Assembly: GCF_032911225.1 (NCBI RefSeq)
Contig: NZ_CP136600.1
Coordinates: 744,001-808,000, forward strand
Length of the DNA stretch: 64,000 nucleotides
Direction of reading: 5' to 3'
Source: Thalassotalea fonticola
GTDB lineage: Bacteria; Pseudomonadota; Gammaproteobacteria; Enterobacterales; Alteromonadaceae
The translations under genes were made by a program, and so were the position numbers. Shown piece after piece: positions 16,420 through 24,392 of the stretch. Under the pieces are notes generated by a model that saw only the letters and a program-made list of their open reading frames with translations, did not search any database and was not told the DNA's origin. Numbering within the stretch: position 1 is the stretch's first letter; every line of letters begins with the position of its first letter.

Positions 16420-16980
16420 ATGAAATGTTCTGTATACATTGCAACAAGTGCCGATGGATATATCGCCACATCAGATGGTGGAGTGGATTGGCTTCATACC
16501 GCAGGTAACCTGGAGGCTGATATGGGTTCTGAAGATATGGGGTTTAAATCTTTCATCGATTCAGTTGATTGTATGATTATGGGTCGCAAGTGCATGGAAA
16601 TGATTTCTAGTTTTGATTTAACACCTGAACAGTGGCCATACGGTGACATGCGTATTGTTGTATTAAGCAATACAATCAAAGAGCCGCCAGAAAACCTAAA
16701 AGATAAAGTTGAAATGTATTCTGGTGATATTTGCGAACTGATGAAGAGCTTAGAAAATCAGGGGTATCAGCATGCATACGTAGATGGTGGTGCTACGATA
16801 ACATCATTTATTAACCTCAAATTGATAAATGAAATGATTATAACAAAAGCACCTATATTGTTAGGGGCGGGAATACCTCTTTTCGGTGAACTTAATCAAA
16901 CGGTTAAACTCACAAACTCAAAGGCAGTAGCATTCCCTAATGACTTCACTCAAATCACACACTCTGTAGATTATTCATAG
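16420..16980 (+). CDS. Dihydrofolate reductase-like (RibD C-terminal) protein
   Basis: A 186-residue cytoplasmic protein of the RibD_C/DHFR-like family (YyaP/YwjB type). It starts MKCSVYIATSADGYIATSDG, the NADPH-binding first strand. It continues with SVDCMIMGRKCMEMI (the MGR motif), RIVVLSNTI, YVDGGATITSFINLKLINEM (the conserved VDGG) and APILLGAGIPLFGE. These features are diagnostic of the family, which reduces pterin- or pyrimidine-type substrates with NADPH, though the actual substrate is unknown. Length is normal. It is preceded by repeat element B and stands alone. Confidence 0.85.
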   Translation: MKCSVYIATSADGYIATSDGGVDWLHTAGNLEADMGSEDMGFKSFIDSVDCMIMGRKCMEMISSFDLTPEQWPYGDMRIVVLSNTIKEPPENLKDKVEMYSGDICELMKSLENQGYQHAYVDGGATITSFINLKLINEMIITKAPILLGAGIPLFGELNQTVKLTNSKAVAFPNDFTQITHSVDYS

Positions 16981-17107
16981 CTGTCGGTTTATGGCACTCT
17001 TTTGTCGATCAGAGGTTAAATGACGTTACGTTAGGGTTTGATCGATTTTACTAACTTAATACGCTAAAATAGTGGGCTATTATCTTAACTTTGAGCCCTT
17101 TATATTA

Positions 17108-18406
17108 ATGACTATTGTCGCAACGCCAGCCAGTTTTACAGAACTTGGACTTATTCCACCCTTGTTAGCCCGATTAACCGAGCTGGAATATCAGCAGCCA
17201 ACGCCTATTCAAGCGCAAGCTATTCCAAGTGTATTAGCTGGACGTGACTTAATTGCCGGGGCAAATACCGGTTCGGGTAAAACAGCCACCTTTGCACTGC
17301 CTATTTTGCAGCACTTACACGCTGAAAAATCATTGAGTAGCAAAAACAGTAAAGGTAATTATGTTACTGGACTGATTTTGGTGCCTACTCGTGAACTAGC
17401 CAAGCAAGTTGCTGACAGTATTAAATCTTATGCGGTGCATTTTAATGGTGCAATTAAAACAGTTGCTGTTTTTGGTGGTGTATCGGCGAATACTCAAATG
17501 CTCGCATTACGCGGTGGCACTGATATTTTGGTTGCAACCCCTGGTCGATTACTCGATTTAATTTCAAGTAATGCCATTAAGCTCGACAGGGTTAAAACAT
17601 TAGTGCTTGATGAAGCCGATCGGATGTTAAGTTTAGGCTTTACTGACGAGCTCTCTGCGCTGTTAACATTATTGCCGTCGAGCAAACAAATTTTATTATT
17701 TTCAGCAACCTTTCCTGAGCAAGTACAGGCGTTAACCCAAGAATTACTCAACGATCCGGTTGAAATACAATTGCAAAGTAGCGACGCCAGCACCTTAGTA
17801 CAGCGCGTTTTTACCGTTAATAAAGGGGAAAAAACAGCTTTGTTAGCGTACTTGATCCAACAACATCAATGGCGACAAGTACTTATTTTTGTTAATGCAA
17901 AAAACAGCTGTAATCATTTAGCTGAAAAACTCTCTAAACGTGGGATTGCTGCAGAAGTGTTTCATGGCGATAAAGGTCAAGGGGCTCGTAGTCGCGTGCT
18001 TGCAGGGTTTAAATCAGGTGAGATTGAAGTGTTAATTGCCACCGACATTGCAGCCCGTGGTTTAGATATTGAAAAACTGCCCGTGGTGATCAATTTTGAC
18101 TTACCAAGAAGCCCATCAGACTACATGCACCGTATTGGTCGAAGTGGCCGTGCGGGTGAAGTGGGCTTAGCATTATCGCTTATCGATTATGAAGACTACC
18201 ATCATTTTAAAGTGATCGAAAAAAAGAACAAGATCAGGTTAGAACGTGAAGAAATTGCAGGTTTTGAAGTCGATGAAGATATCAGTGATGCATTCTTAGC
18301 CGCGACTAAACCTGTGGCAAAGCCTGAAGGCAGTGGTAAGAAAAAACGTAAAAATAAAACTCCAGTGAATGCAGATATTTGGTCGGGATTTTCTGAGCCT
18401 GAATAA
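17108..18406 (+). CDS. DEAD-box ATP-dependent RNA helicase (RhlE-like)
   Basis: A 432-residue RNA helicase with all motifs in order: Q motif (FTELGLIPPLL, PTPIQAQAIP), motif I ANTGSGKT, Ia PTRELA, Ib TPGRLLD, II VLDEADRML, III SAT, then the second RecA domain with IFVNAKNSCNHLAE, ATDIAARGLDIE and VI HRIGRSGRAG. A basic C-terminal tail (GSGKKKRKNKTP) is typical of RhlE-like proteins. The start is taken at ATG 17108, which gives MTIVATPASFTELGL; the frame can extend to a GTG at 17072. It unwinds short RNA duplexes in ribosome assembly or mRNA decay. It appears monocistronic. Confidence 0.9.
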   Translation: MTIVATPASFTELGLIPPLLARLTELEYQQPTPIQAQAIPSVLAGRDLIAGANTGSGKTATFALPILQHLHAEKSLSSKNSKGNYVTGLILVPTRELAKQVADSIKSYAVHFNGAIKTVAVFGGVSANTQMLALRGGTDILVATPGRLLDLISSNAIKLDRVKTLVLDEADRMLSLGFTDELSALLTLLPSSKQILLFSATFPEQVQALTQELLNDPVEIQLQSSDASTLVQRVFTVNKGEKTALLAYLIQQHQWRQVLIFVNAKNSCNHLAEKLSKRGIAAEVFHGDKGQGARSRVLAGFKSGEIEVLIATDIAARGLDIEKLPVVINFDLPRSPSDYMHRIGRSGRAGEVGLALSLIDYEDYHHFKVIEKKNKIRLEREEIAGFEVDEDISDAFLAATKPVAKPEGSGKKKRKNKTPVNADIWSGFSEPE

Positions 18407-18472
18407 AGCCAAGCCTATATGCATCTAAAGCGGGACTATTAACTGACACTACTTAAAGTCCTAATAAAATGA

Positions 18473-18540
18473 AGTGCCCCCAAATAGTTAGACAAACATT
18501 GGGGGTCTTTTTATGTCCAAATATAGTCTTTTCAACTTTG
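18473..18540 (+). mobile_element. Possible relic of the left end of an IS3-type insertion sequence
   Basis: CCCCCAA at 18477 and TTGGGGG at 18499 flank a short hairpin. It is followed by an ATG reading MSKYSLFNFGDFY and a stop. This is the look of an IS3-family terminal repeat with the first codons of orfA (MSKYS-). Nothing of the transposase follows, so at most an end remains. The recognition is from memory and the evidence is thin. Confidence 0.3.
18477..18511 (+). terminator. Hairpin with T-run after the helicase gene
   Basis: CCCCCAA pairs with TTGGGGG across a 15-base loop and is followed by TCTTTTT. It lies 70 bases after the helicase stop and could end that transcript, whatever its origin. 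Confidence 0.6.
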
Positions 18541-18598
18541 GAGACTTTTACTAGGTGCTAATAAGCAGCCACCATAGGACTGTTTGGTACAAAAATAG

Positions 18599-18901
18599 CT
18601 AGGAACCCTCAAATTGGTCAGCAAATATTAGCCAGCCTGCCTTAGTTGAGTTAATTCGCAAATCTTTGATGGCTGTATATTCTTCTGAATAGTACCATTT
18701 TTGTGCTTGCTCTTTTGAGTCAAACTCGATGACGACTGTTACCTCTTTTGGATTACCTTCAACTATTTGGCTATCTATTGAAGCGACAAGTAAACGGCCT
18801 CAAAATTGAGTTGTTACTGCTGATGCTTTTTGAGGATAGTCAGCATAACCTTCTAGTTTAGTCGGGTCGATACTATAGTTTGTAATGACATAACATTTCA
18901 T
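18599..18901 (-). pseudogene. DUF1330-family protein interrupted by an in-frame stop
   Basis: On the minus strand 100 codons read MKCYVITNYSIDPTKLEGYA, then DYPQKASAVTTQF, a TGA at codon 34 (18800-18802), then GRLLVASIDSQIVEGNPKEV, TVVIEFDSKEQAQKWYYSEE, YTAIKDLRINSTKAGWLIFA and DQFEGS. This is a complete DUF1330 (dimeric alpha-beta barrel) protein. The family normally has two glycines where the stop is, so one base change (GGA to TGA) explains it. The frame is intact on both sides. A ribosome binding site (AGAGAGATAATT) precedes the ATG. It is downstream of, and on the same strand as, the glutathionyl-hydroquinone reductase. Family known, function unknown. Confidence 0.75.
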
Positions 18902-18952
18902 AATTATCTCTCTTCATGATTACCAAAATTAGTATTAATAATATACTTGGTC

Positions 18953-19834
18953 TTACCAAGATATTTCTGGCCCAGAAGGGACGATGCCATATGGATTGAT
19001 ATGTTTATGCGAAAAATAGTAATGCACTTTCATGTATTCTAAATCAATGGTTTCTCTGATTTTGGGAATGGCGACTAAATCCAGCATATATTTATATAGG
19101 TGCTCAAAAGATTTTAGTTGCTTCTTGTTTGCCTTAAAGTGCACTTCGTAGATAGCTTCAAAACGCACTAATGTTGGTAACAGAAATAAATCAGATAAGG
19201 TGATTTTTTCACCATGTAGGTATCGAGAATTTCCAAGTCTAGTGTTCAATTGCTCCAGTGCCTCAAATAGCACTTCACTGGCTGCATCATATGAAGACTG
19301 GTTAGTGGCAAATCCCACATGATAAACTTTTCTATTAACATGTTGGTGCAGCCAATCATTTAGGGATGTGATTTCACCTTTTAGATTATCGGGCACAAGC
19401 TCAATTGGATTCTTCGCTAGAGGCAACCAATTTGTGGCTAAATCCATTGCCATAGAAGATGAATCATCACTAACAATGGTATTTTTCTTCTTGTCCCACA
19501 GCACAGGCACAGTGACTCTGCCAGTGTAGTTCGAATTGGCTTTTTGATATAATTCCACCAAGCTGTGAGTGTCATTAATTTCATCTGGGTTTTCGCTATC
19601 AAATAACCAACCATCTTCATAGCGCTTTGCTGCAACAGATGACGTGGTAATCACATGGTCTAAGCCAAGTAAATTAATCACTAAATAAGGGCGGTGTGCA
19701 AACGGGCATGCATATGACATGTATAAGTGACATCTGTCAGCTTCTGCAACCTCTGGCAAGTGGAAGCTATCTTCTTCTGCTAGTTCATGTACATCTTTAT
19801 TTGGATACCATATCCCTTTTTCTAAAACAGCCAT
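18953..19834 (-). CDS. Glutathionyl-hydroquinone reductase (omega-like glutathione transferase)
   Basis: A 293-residue cytoplasmic enzyme of the GS-HQR family (YqjG/PcpF type), which removes glutathione from glutathionyl-hydroquinones. The thioredoxin-like domain starts CHLYMSYACPFAHRPYLVIN; the cysteine of CPFAHR is the catalytic residue. VTVPVLWDKKKNTIVSDDSS follows, and the helical C-terminal domain contains RYLHGEKITLSDLFLLPTLV and ending signatures HINPYGIVPSGPE. Length is a little short of the usual 310-330. It is divergent from the LysR regulator at 19997, so direct control by it is likely. A shared promoter element (19917-19967) also occurs before the exporter gene at 22471. Confidence 0.85.
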   Translation of the reverse strand: MAVLEKGIWYPNKDVHELAEEDSFHLPEVAEADRCHLYMSYACPFAHRPYLVINLLGLDHVITTSSVAAKRYEDGWLFDSENPDEINDTHSLVELYQKANSNYTGRVTVPVLWDKKKNTIVSDDSSSMAMDLATNWLPLAKNPIELVPDNLKGEITSLNDWLHQHVNRKVYHVGFATNQSSYDAASEVLFEALEQLNTRLGNSRYLHGEKITLSDLFLLPTLVRFEAIYEVHFKANKKQLKSFEHLYKYMLDLVAIPKIRETIDLEYMKVHYYFSHKHINPYGIVPSGPEISW

Positions 19835-19916
19835 AGGAACAACCTCACTAATTTATTTTAATTTGAAGTATTTACAAATTGCTTTAACTTGAACTAACTA
19901 TAGCTGGCTTTATTTA

Positions 19917-19967
19917 GTGGATAAACATCGCTTCAGTGATATTATAATTTACTATAAGTAAACTATT
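19917..19967 (-). promoter_or_regulatory. Putative LysR-controlled promoter element, copy 1
   Basis: The plus-strand words ATAAACATCGCTTCAGTG, TTATAAT and AGTAAACTATT recur at 22558-22608 with about three quarters of positions identical. In both places the element ends 83-87 bases upstream of a minus-strand start codon. It includes the palindrome TTTACTATAAGTAAA (19948-19962), which fits the T-N11-A form of LysR-type sites, and a TATAAT-like -10 on the minus strand. Confidence 0.6.
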
Positions 19968-19996
19968 GCATTCTTTTGTATTGTTGAGAGGCAAAC

Positions 19997-20887
19997 ATGG
20001 ACAAATTAAGAGCTATCACTGTTTTTCGTCGTGTTATTGAATTGGGTAGCTTTAAAGCGGCTGCTGAAGATATGGGATTATCAAAGGCAGCTATCAGTAA
20101 AAATATCAATGAATTAGAGGACTACCTTAAAAGCCCTTTAATCAATCGCACTACCAGAAGAATGCACATCACTGACAATGGGCAACGCTATTACGATCAT
20201 GTACGTACCATCTTGGATGACTTATCACATGCAGATTTATCTATCATTGAATCTTCACACCAACTCAGTGGCTTAATAAAAGTCAGTGTTCCTATGTCTA
20301 TGGGAATCTTGAAATTAAACCCGGCAATATGTGAGTTTATGCAATTACATCCAGAAATTTCTATTGAAGTGATATTGAATGATCACTACGTAGATCTCGT
20401 AGAACAAGGTTTAGATGTTGCCATTCGTGGCGGAGGAGCGTTACAAAACTCTAGCCTCAAATCGCGAAAGCTGCTCGATATGAAACGTGTTCTATGCGCT
20501 TCTCCGAAGTATATTGAACAAGCCGGTGAGTTATTATCTCCAGACGACCTTAATCAACACAATTGTTTGATATATAGCCTATCATCATCTCCCAGACATT
20601 GGGTATTTCAGCAACATGATGAAAAGAAGGCAATCGATTTATTACCTGGCTCTTATGTGGTTAATAATGGTTTAGCGTTAAAACAGGCTATTATTTCAGG
20701 GCTTGGAATAACGCTTACACCTGAGATTTTTGTTGATAAAGAATTAAAATCAGGAGAATTGCTCAAGTTGTTACCTGAGTGGCAAACAGAATCACACGCA
20801 CTTTATGCTATTTACCCTTATCACAAAGAGCAATCTCAAAAGGTGCGCACGTTTATTGATTTTCTAATCGACTACTTTGCTAAATAA
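19997..20887 (+). CDS. LysR-family transcriptional regulator
   Basis: A 296-residue regulator. The N-terminal winged helix-turn-helix reads MDKLRAITVFRRVIELGSFK, AAAEDMGLSKAAISKNINEL, then LINRTTRRMHITDNGQRYYD. The effector domain runs from about residue 90 (GLIKVSVPMSMGILKLNPAI) with SLSSSPRHWVF and NNGLALKQAIISGLGITLTP. The DNA-binding part has the CrgA/AaeR-type residues. It is transcribed away from the glutathionyl-hydroquinone reductase. By position it probably regulates that gene, and by the repeated promoter element also the exporter/FMN reductase pair. The effector is unknown; quinones or electrophiles would suit the targets (inference). Confidence 0.9.
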   Translation: MDKLRAITVFRRVIELGSFKAAAEDMGLSKAAISKNINELEDYLKSPLINRTTRRMHITDNGQRYYDHVRTILDDLSHADLSIIESSHQLSGLIKVSVPMSMGILKLNPAICEFMQLHPEISIEVILNDHYVDLVEQGLDVAIRGGGALQNSSLKSRKLLDMKRVLCASPKYIEQAGELLSPDDLNQHNCLIYSLSSSPRHWVFQQHDEKKAIDLLPGSYVVNNGLALKQAIISGLGITLTPEIFVDKELKSGELLKLLPEWQTESHALYAIYPYHKEQSQKVRTFIDFLIDYFAK

Positions 20888-20923
20888 AGTAGAGATCACT
20901 AGTCAGATAAATTAATCGCTTTT

Positions 20924-21457
20924 TTACTTCAAATGATCGAGGTGGCTAACGGCATCTCTTAATTTTTCATCTAGCTCTTCGTGTTTGAGTTTTTGCTTTT
21001 CACTATCAAAATTGTCAAAAAAGCTAGGGATCGACAAGCTGGCTTTAACTACTCCATCAAAGTAAGGGGCAGATTGAACCGCAGTCGCCAAGACACTTGA
21101 AGCGCCCATAGAGCCAGGAGAGGTAGCTAATAATACCATTGATTTCTTTTGGTAAACCTTTGGTTCAATACGCGAGCACCAATCAAAAATATTTTTATAA
21201 GCTACCGTGTAAGAGCCATTGTGTTCAGCAAAAGAAATAATAATGCCATCACTTTGTGCTATTTTTTCTATAAACGCTTTGGCTAGTTTGGGGTGACCCA
21301 ATTCTTCTTCTTTGTCTTGCCCGTATAAGGGTAACTCATAATCATTTAGGTCTATTATTTCAACGTCTACTTTAGTTAATAAACTAGCGGCATACTCAGC
21401 TAATTGTTTATTAATAGACTTAGAGTGATTCGTTGCAGCAAAGGCAATAACTTTCAT
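20924..21457 (-). CDS. NADPH-dependent FMN reductase family protein
   Basis: A 177-residue flavodoxin-like reductase. MKVIAFAATNHSKSINKQLA has the usual phosphate-binding SxSxN-like loop. The middle reads IIDLNDYELPLYGQDKEEE, and FAEHNGSYTVAYKNIFDWCS matches the P-E-Y-N-G-S-(Y)-x-x-x-K-N-x-x-D-W motif with E-H-N. LLATSPGSMGA follows. These proteins (ChrR/azoreductase-like) reduce FMN, quinones or azo compounds with NAD(P)H. It lies 75 bases downstream of the DMT exporter on the same strand, probably one operon. This fits a cluster dealing with quinone-like or electrophilic compounds. Confidence 0.88.
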   Translation of the reverse strand: MKVIAFAATNHSKSINKQLAEYAASLLTKVDVEIIDLNDYELPLYGQDKEEELGHPKLAKAFIEKIAQSDGIIISFAEHNGSYTVAYKNIFDWCSRIEPKVYQKKSMVLLATSPGSMGASSVLATAVQSAPYFDGVVKASLSIPSFFDNFDSEKQKLKHEELDEKLRDAVSHLDHLK

Positions 21458-21532
21458 AGCATGCTCCTAATACGCATTTAAAATGAAAAGATAAGAAATA
21501 GTTATCACTAAATTGTAGCTGCACTATTGTAG

Positions 21533-22471
21533 TTATAAAGTTTTCTCGCTTTTTAGTGCTATTATTGAAATTGGTTTAGGTGAACCTTTAACTTCTCTAT
21601 TATGTAACTGTAAAGTTATCGTCGCTGCAATGGATAGAAACATACCCGGATAGATAGCGTTGGGGAGAGTTTTCTCCTCAATTAACATTGTTAACAAAGC
21701 GACAAACACAGGACTTAAATAGATATAGGCCATAACTCTGGCAGGCCCTAATATTACCGTGGTTTTTTGAATGATAAAGGTAGAAGCAAGAGTCGCAAAT
21801 AAAGCTAAATATGCCATGTGAAATAATAAATTCTTGTTCAGTAAATGCCATTGAAGTGGTTGTTCAAAAACAAAGAGTGCCAACAACATCCAAAATGCAC
21901 CGCCTAGCAAGGTACAAAACACAACAACAATCATTTCATCTCCGCGGTAAAGTAACTTCATTGAAATAGAGAAACAAACCATTGAAACACAACCAAGTAG
22001 AAACAGTGCGTCGCCATTATTTAGAGAGAAAGCGAACAGCGCATTCAAATCACCTCTAAATATTACCCAGCATGTCCCCGCAATACCTAATAGGTATATA
22101 AGAAACATGTTTTTTGTGATTTTCTCTTTAAAAACAAAAAGGCTAAAAACGGCTGTCATAAAAGGCACCAGCGTATATAAGGTGCCAGTATTTAGAGCAC
22201 TTGTTGTCTTTAACGCTTCAAACATGCAAATAAAAAAGATGGAAAAAAACAGACTCATCACTAGGCTTCTTGGCAATGCTTTACTAATTGCTTTTCTATT
22301 TTTTTCCTTCAATAAAATAAAGGGCGATAACACGAACGCTGCAATAGCAAACCGTAATAGTGTCAGCGAAAATGGATTAATAACACCTGACAACTTGGCC
22401 GATGATAGAAATGAGCCTGCAACTAAGAGAGTCACCAGTAATGATAGGAAATGGTATCTTAAGTTTTTCAT
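21533..22471 (-). CDS. EamA/DMT-family inner-membrane exporter
   Basis: A 312-residue protein with ten hydrophobic helices arranged as two EamA repeats. The first runs from about residue 5 (YHFLSLLVTLLVAGSFLSSA) to 135. The second starts near 150 (ALFLLGCVSMVCFSISMKLL) and ends with YIYLSPVFVALLTMLIEEK. The start is ATG 22471, behind AAGAAGG; a TTG two codons upstream is less likely. DMT proteins export metabolites or drugs. It is upstream of the FMN reductase on the same strand and carries the promoter element shared with the glutathionyl-hydroquinone reductase. Substrate unknown. Confidence 0.88.
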   Translation of the reverse strand: MKNLRYHFLSLLVTLLVAGSFLSSAKLSGVINPFSLTLLRFAIAAFVLSPFILLKEKNRKAISKALPRSLVMSLFFSIFFICMFEALKTTSALNTGTLYTLVPFMTAVFSLFVFKEKITKNMFLIYLLGIAGTCWVIFRGDLNALFAFSLNNGDALFLLGCVSMVCFSISMKLLYRGDEMIVVVFCTLLGGAFWMLLALFVFEQPLQWHLLNKNLLFHMAYLALFATLASTFIIQKTTVILGPARVMAYIYLSPVFVALLTMLIEEKTLPNAIYPGMFLSIAATITLQLHNREVKGSPKPISIIALKSEKTL

Positions 22472-22557
22472 AAGCAACCTTCTTTATATTTTGGTAATCG
22501 AACTGCTCACAAAGGAGCTTGATATATTCTTGAGGGGTAAATGTATATACATTCAGG

Positions 22558-22608
22558 TTGTGAATAAACATCACTTCAGTGGCTTTATAATCAACTGACA
22601 GTGAACTG
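22558..22608 (-). promoter_or_regulatory. Putative LysR-controlled promoter element, copy 2
   Basis: ATAAACATCACTTCAGTG, TTATAAT and AGTGAACTGTT repeat the element at 19917-19967 with the same internal spacing. It stands 87 bases upstream of the exporter start codon. Confidence 0.6.
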
Positions 22609-22866
22609 TTTTAATTTAGAAGAGGTATCTAACTAGCCTATTACCTGTTGATGACCAATATTTTGGTTCAAACGCGATAGCACTCTTAATATGAATGTTT
22701 CTTATTTATTATTCTTTGGTTCGATTTTAGTTTTTTTGTTTACTGGAAGTAGACAGTAAGTTCACTGAGTTGATGTTTTTCTACTATTCTTTGTACCGTA
22801 GACTTAGCTTCGTTAATCAAGTTTAGACAGATGAAAATATTGAAATCTACCTGAGGAGAATGAGTC

Positions 22867-23664
22867 ATGAAAAAATTACTTAATCTAGCGTTTATAACCG
22901 TATTATCCACTGTATCGGCAACTCAAAGTGTTGCAAATACAATTTCAACAGAAGGTCAGTTAACGCTTTCCTATAGCGATGGCAGAAAAGCAACAACGGG
23001 CGTAGACAAGATAAATACGGTATTAAAATCTGCTGGAGTACGCGTCAGTACCTTACCGTTGCCAAAAGAAGCCACACCAATACTTGAAGCATCAAAAACA
23101 CGAGCAATTACTGAAGCTGAAAGCAAAAAGCTAATCTCTCTTTTCTCATTACACCGTGGACAATTTCTTGAGCAAATTGAACAGGCAGGCCGTAAACCTG
23201 AGATGCATAGAGGTGGTTTTTTATCAACCTCTGAAGTTGGCGTAGCACCGTACCCAAAAGTTTATGACATGAAAGCAATGACGCCAGAAGTGAAGGCATT
23301 TCTACAAGATAAATTTGGCAAACTTCATGTAAATAGCTCTGAAAGTGGCGTTGGCATTGATGAGGTTATGACCATTGTTTCCGGAGGCCCTTGGACTTGG
23401 TTTTTCTTACTACCAGACAATGTAATCGGTAAATTAACATTAGGTCACGTAAGCATTGGTGGACAAGCATGGCGCATTAGTTATCCTGGCTTAGTACCAC
23501 ATGGCGGCTATTTGGATTCAGAATACGGACTTGTAGTAGCTTACGCACATGGCCCTAAAAACTTCGTAATGCGATATGAAGATCCAAGTGTTCAAGGTGC
23601 AGATTTACTGGGAACTAACTCATGGATTGATTTTACGGGTAAGACGCCAAAGTTGTTAGACTAA
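22867..23664 (+). CDS. Secreted hypothetical protein
   Basis: A 265-residue protein I do not recognise. It starts behind a strong GAGGAGAATGAGTC site with a signal peptide (MKKLLNLAFITVLSTVSATQ, cleavage near SVANT). The mature part begins with a short alpha-beta stretch (DKINTVLKSAGVRVSTLPLP). A C-terminal half rich in aromatic and Gly residues follows (GGPWTWFFLLPDNVIGKLTL, HGGYLDSEYGLVVAYAHGP), which looks like a beta-rich binding domain. Cysteines are absent. A strong hairpin lies downstream and the gene is monocistronic. Function not predicted. Confidence 0.75.
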   Translation: MKKLLNLAFITVLSTVSATQSVANTISTEGQLTLSYSDGRKATTGVDKINTVLKSAGVRVSTLPLPKEATPILEASKTRAITEAESKKLISLFSLHRGQFLEQIEQAGRKPEMHRGGFLSTSEVGVAPYPKVYDMKAMTPEVKAFLQDKFGKLHVNSSESGVGIDEVMTIVSGGPWTWFFLLPDNVIGKLTLGHVSIGGQAWRISYPGLVPHGGYLDSEYGLVVAYAHGPKNFVMRYEDPSVQGADLLGTNSWIDFTGKTPKLLD

Positions 23665-23715
23665 TGCTTATTAGTCGTTAAATGATAGCAATTTGAAACG
23701 ACGTAATTGTTCAAT

Positions 23716-23749
23716 TTAGGCACTGATTTTGAAAAGAGTCAGTGCCTAA
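23716..23749. terminator. Strong 11-bp hairpin, probable bidirectional terminator
   Basis: TTAGGCACTGA and TCAGTGCCTAA pair perfectly around a 12-base loop about 50 bases after the secreted protein gene. The T-run is short, so the factor-independent character is less certain. The remaining gap to the tRNA (23750-24201) shows no gene. Confidence 0.6.
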
Positions 23750-24201
23750 TTCAATGTTATTTCTACCCAATAATTTTTCTGCAATGTAGTAAAAATTAAT
23801 ATTATACGTAAGAGGTGTTATGTCTGTCATTGTCGGCAGAGTTGTAGCTTAATATTATCTTCTGCTTTTGGCAAACTTATAAATAGCTCTTAGTATTCTC
23901 ATAGCCAAATTAGCATACGAAAGGTTGTGAGTTGCTAACAATTGATTGAGACGGATAGCAATTATATCTTTAGTGATATCTACAATGCGCTTATTTTTCC
24001 AATCACTAAGCACTCCATTTAAATACACTTCATAATGCCGATAGTTTCATTTCCTTGTGGAGCAATTCAATTATATGCATTTACACTACTCTAGACAGGC
24101 AAGTGTTCATTAAAATAAAGCGTTTGCAATTGGTTAGTGCAGACGTTTGCAGAAGAAAGTGGTTAAGTTAGTAGATTATTACTGTGTAGATAGGGAGAAG
24201 A

Positions 24202-24278
24202 TGGTGCTCGCTGCGGGACTCGAACCTGCGACACCTTGCATGTCATGCAAGTACTCTAACCAACTGAGCTAAGCGAGC
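24202..24278 (-). tRNA. tRNA-Val (anticodon GAC)
   Basis: A full cloverleaf on the minus strand: acceptor GCTCGCT pairs with AGCGAGC, the D arm is AGCTCAGTTGGTTAGAGT, the anticodon arm CTTGC-ATGACAT-GCAAG has GAC at positions 34-36, and the T arm is GCAGGTTCGAGTCCCGC. The discriminator is A and CCA is encoded. GAC reads GUC and GUU valine codons. Confidence 0.93.
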
Positions 24279-24392
24279 GTATCTTTTAATTGCGCGTTGA
24301 ATGAATCAACGGCGCTATGTTATCCAGATGCGTAAATTGTTGCAAGTGCTTTTATGCACTAAGGACAATAAAATTAACCAACTGATTAATTC

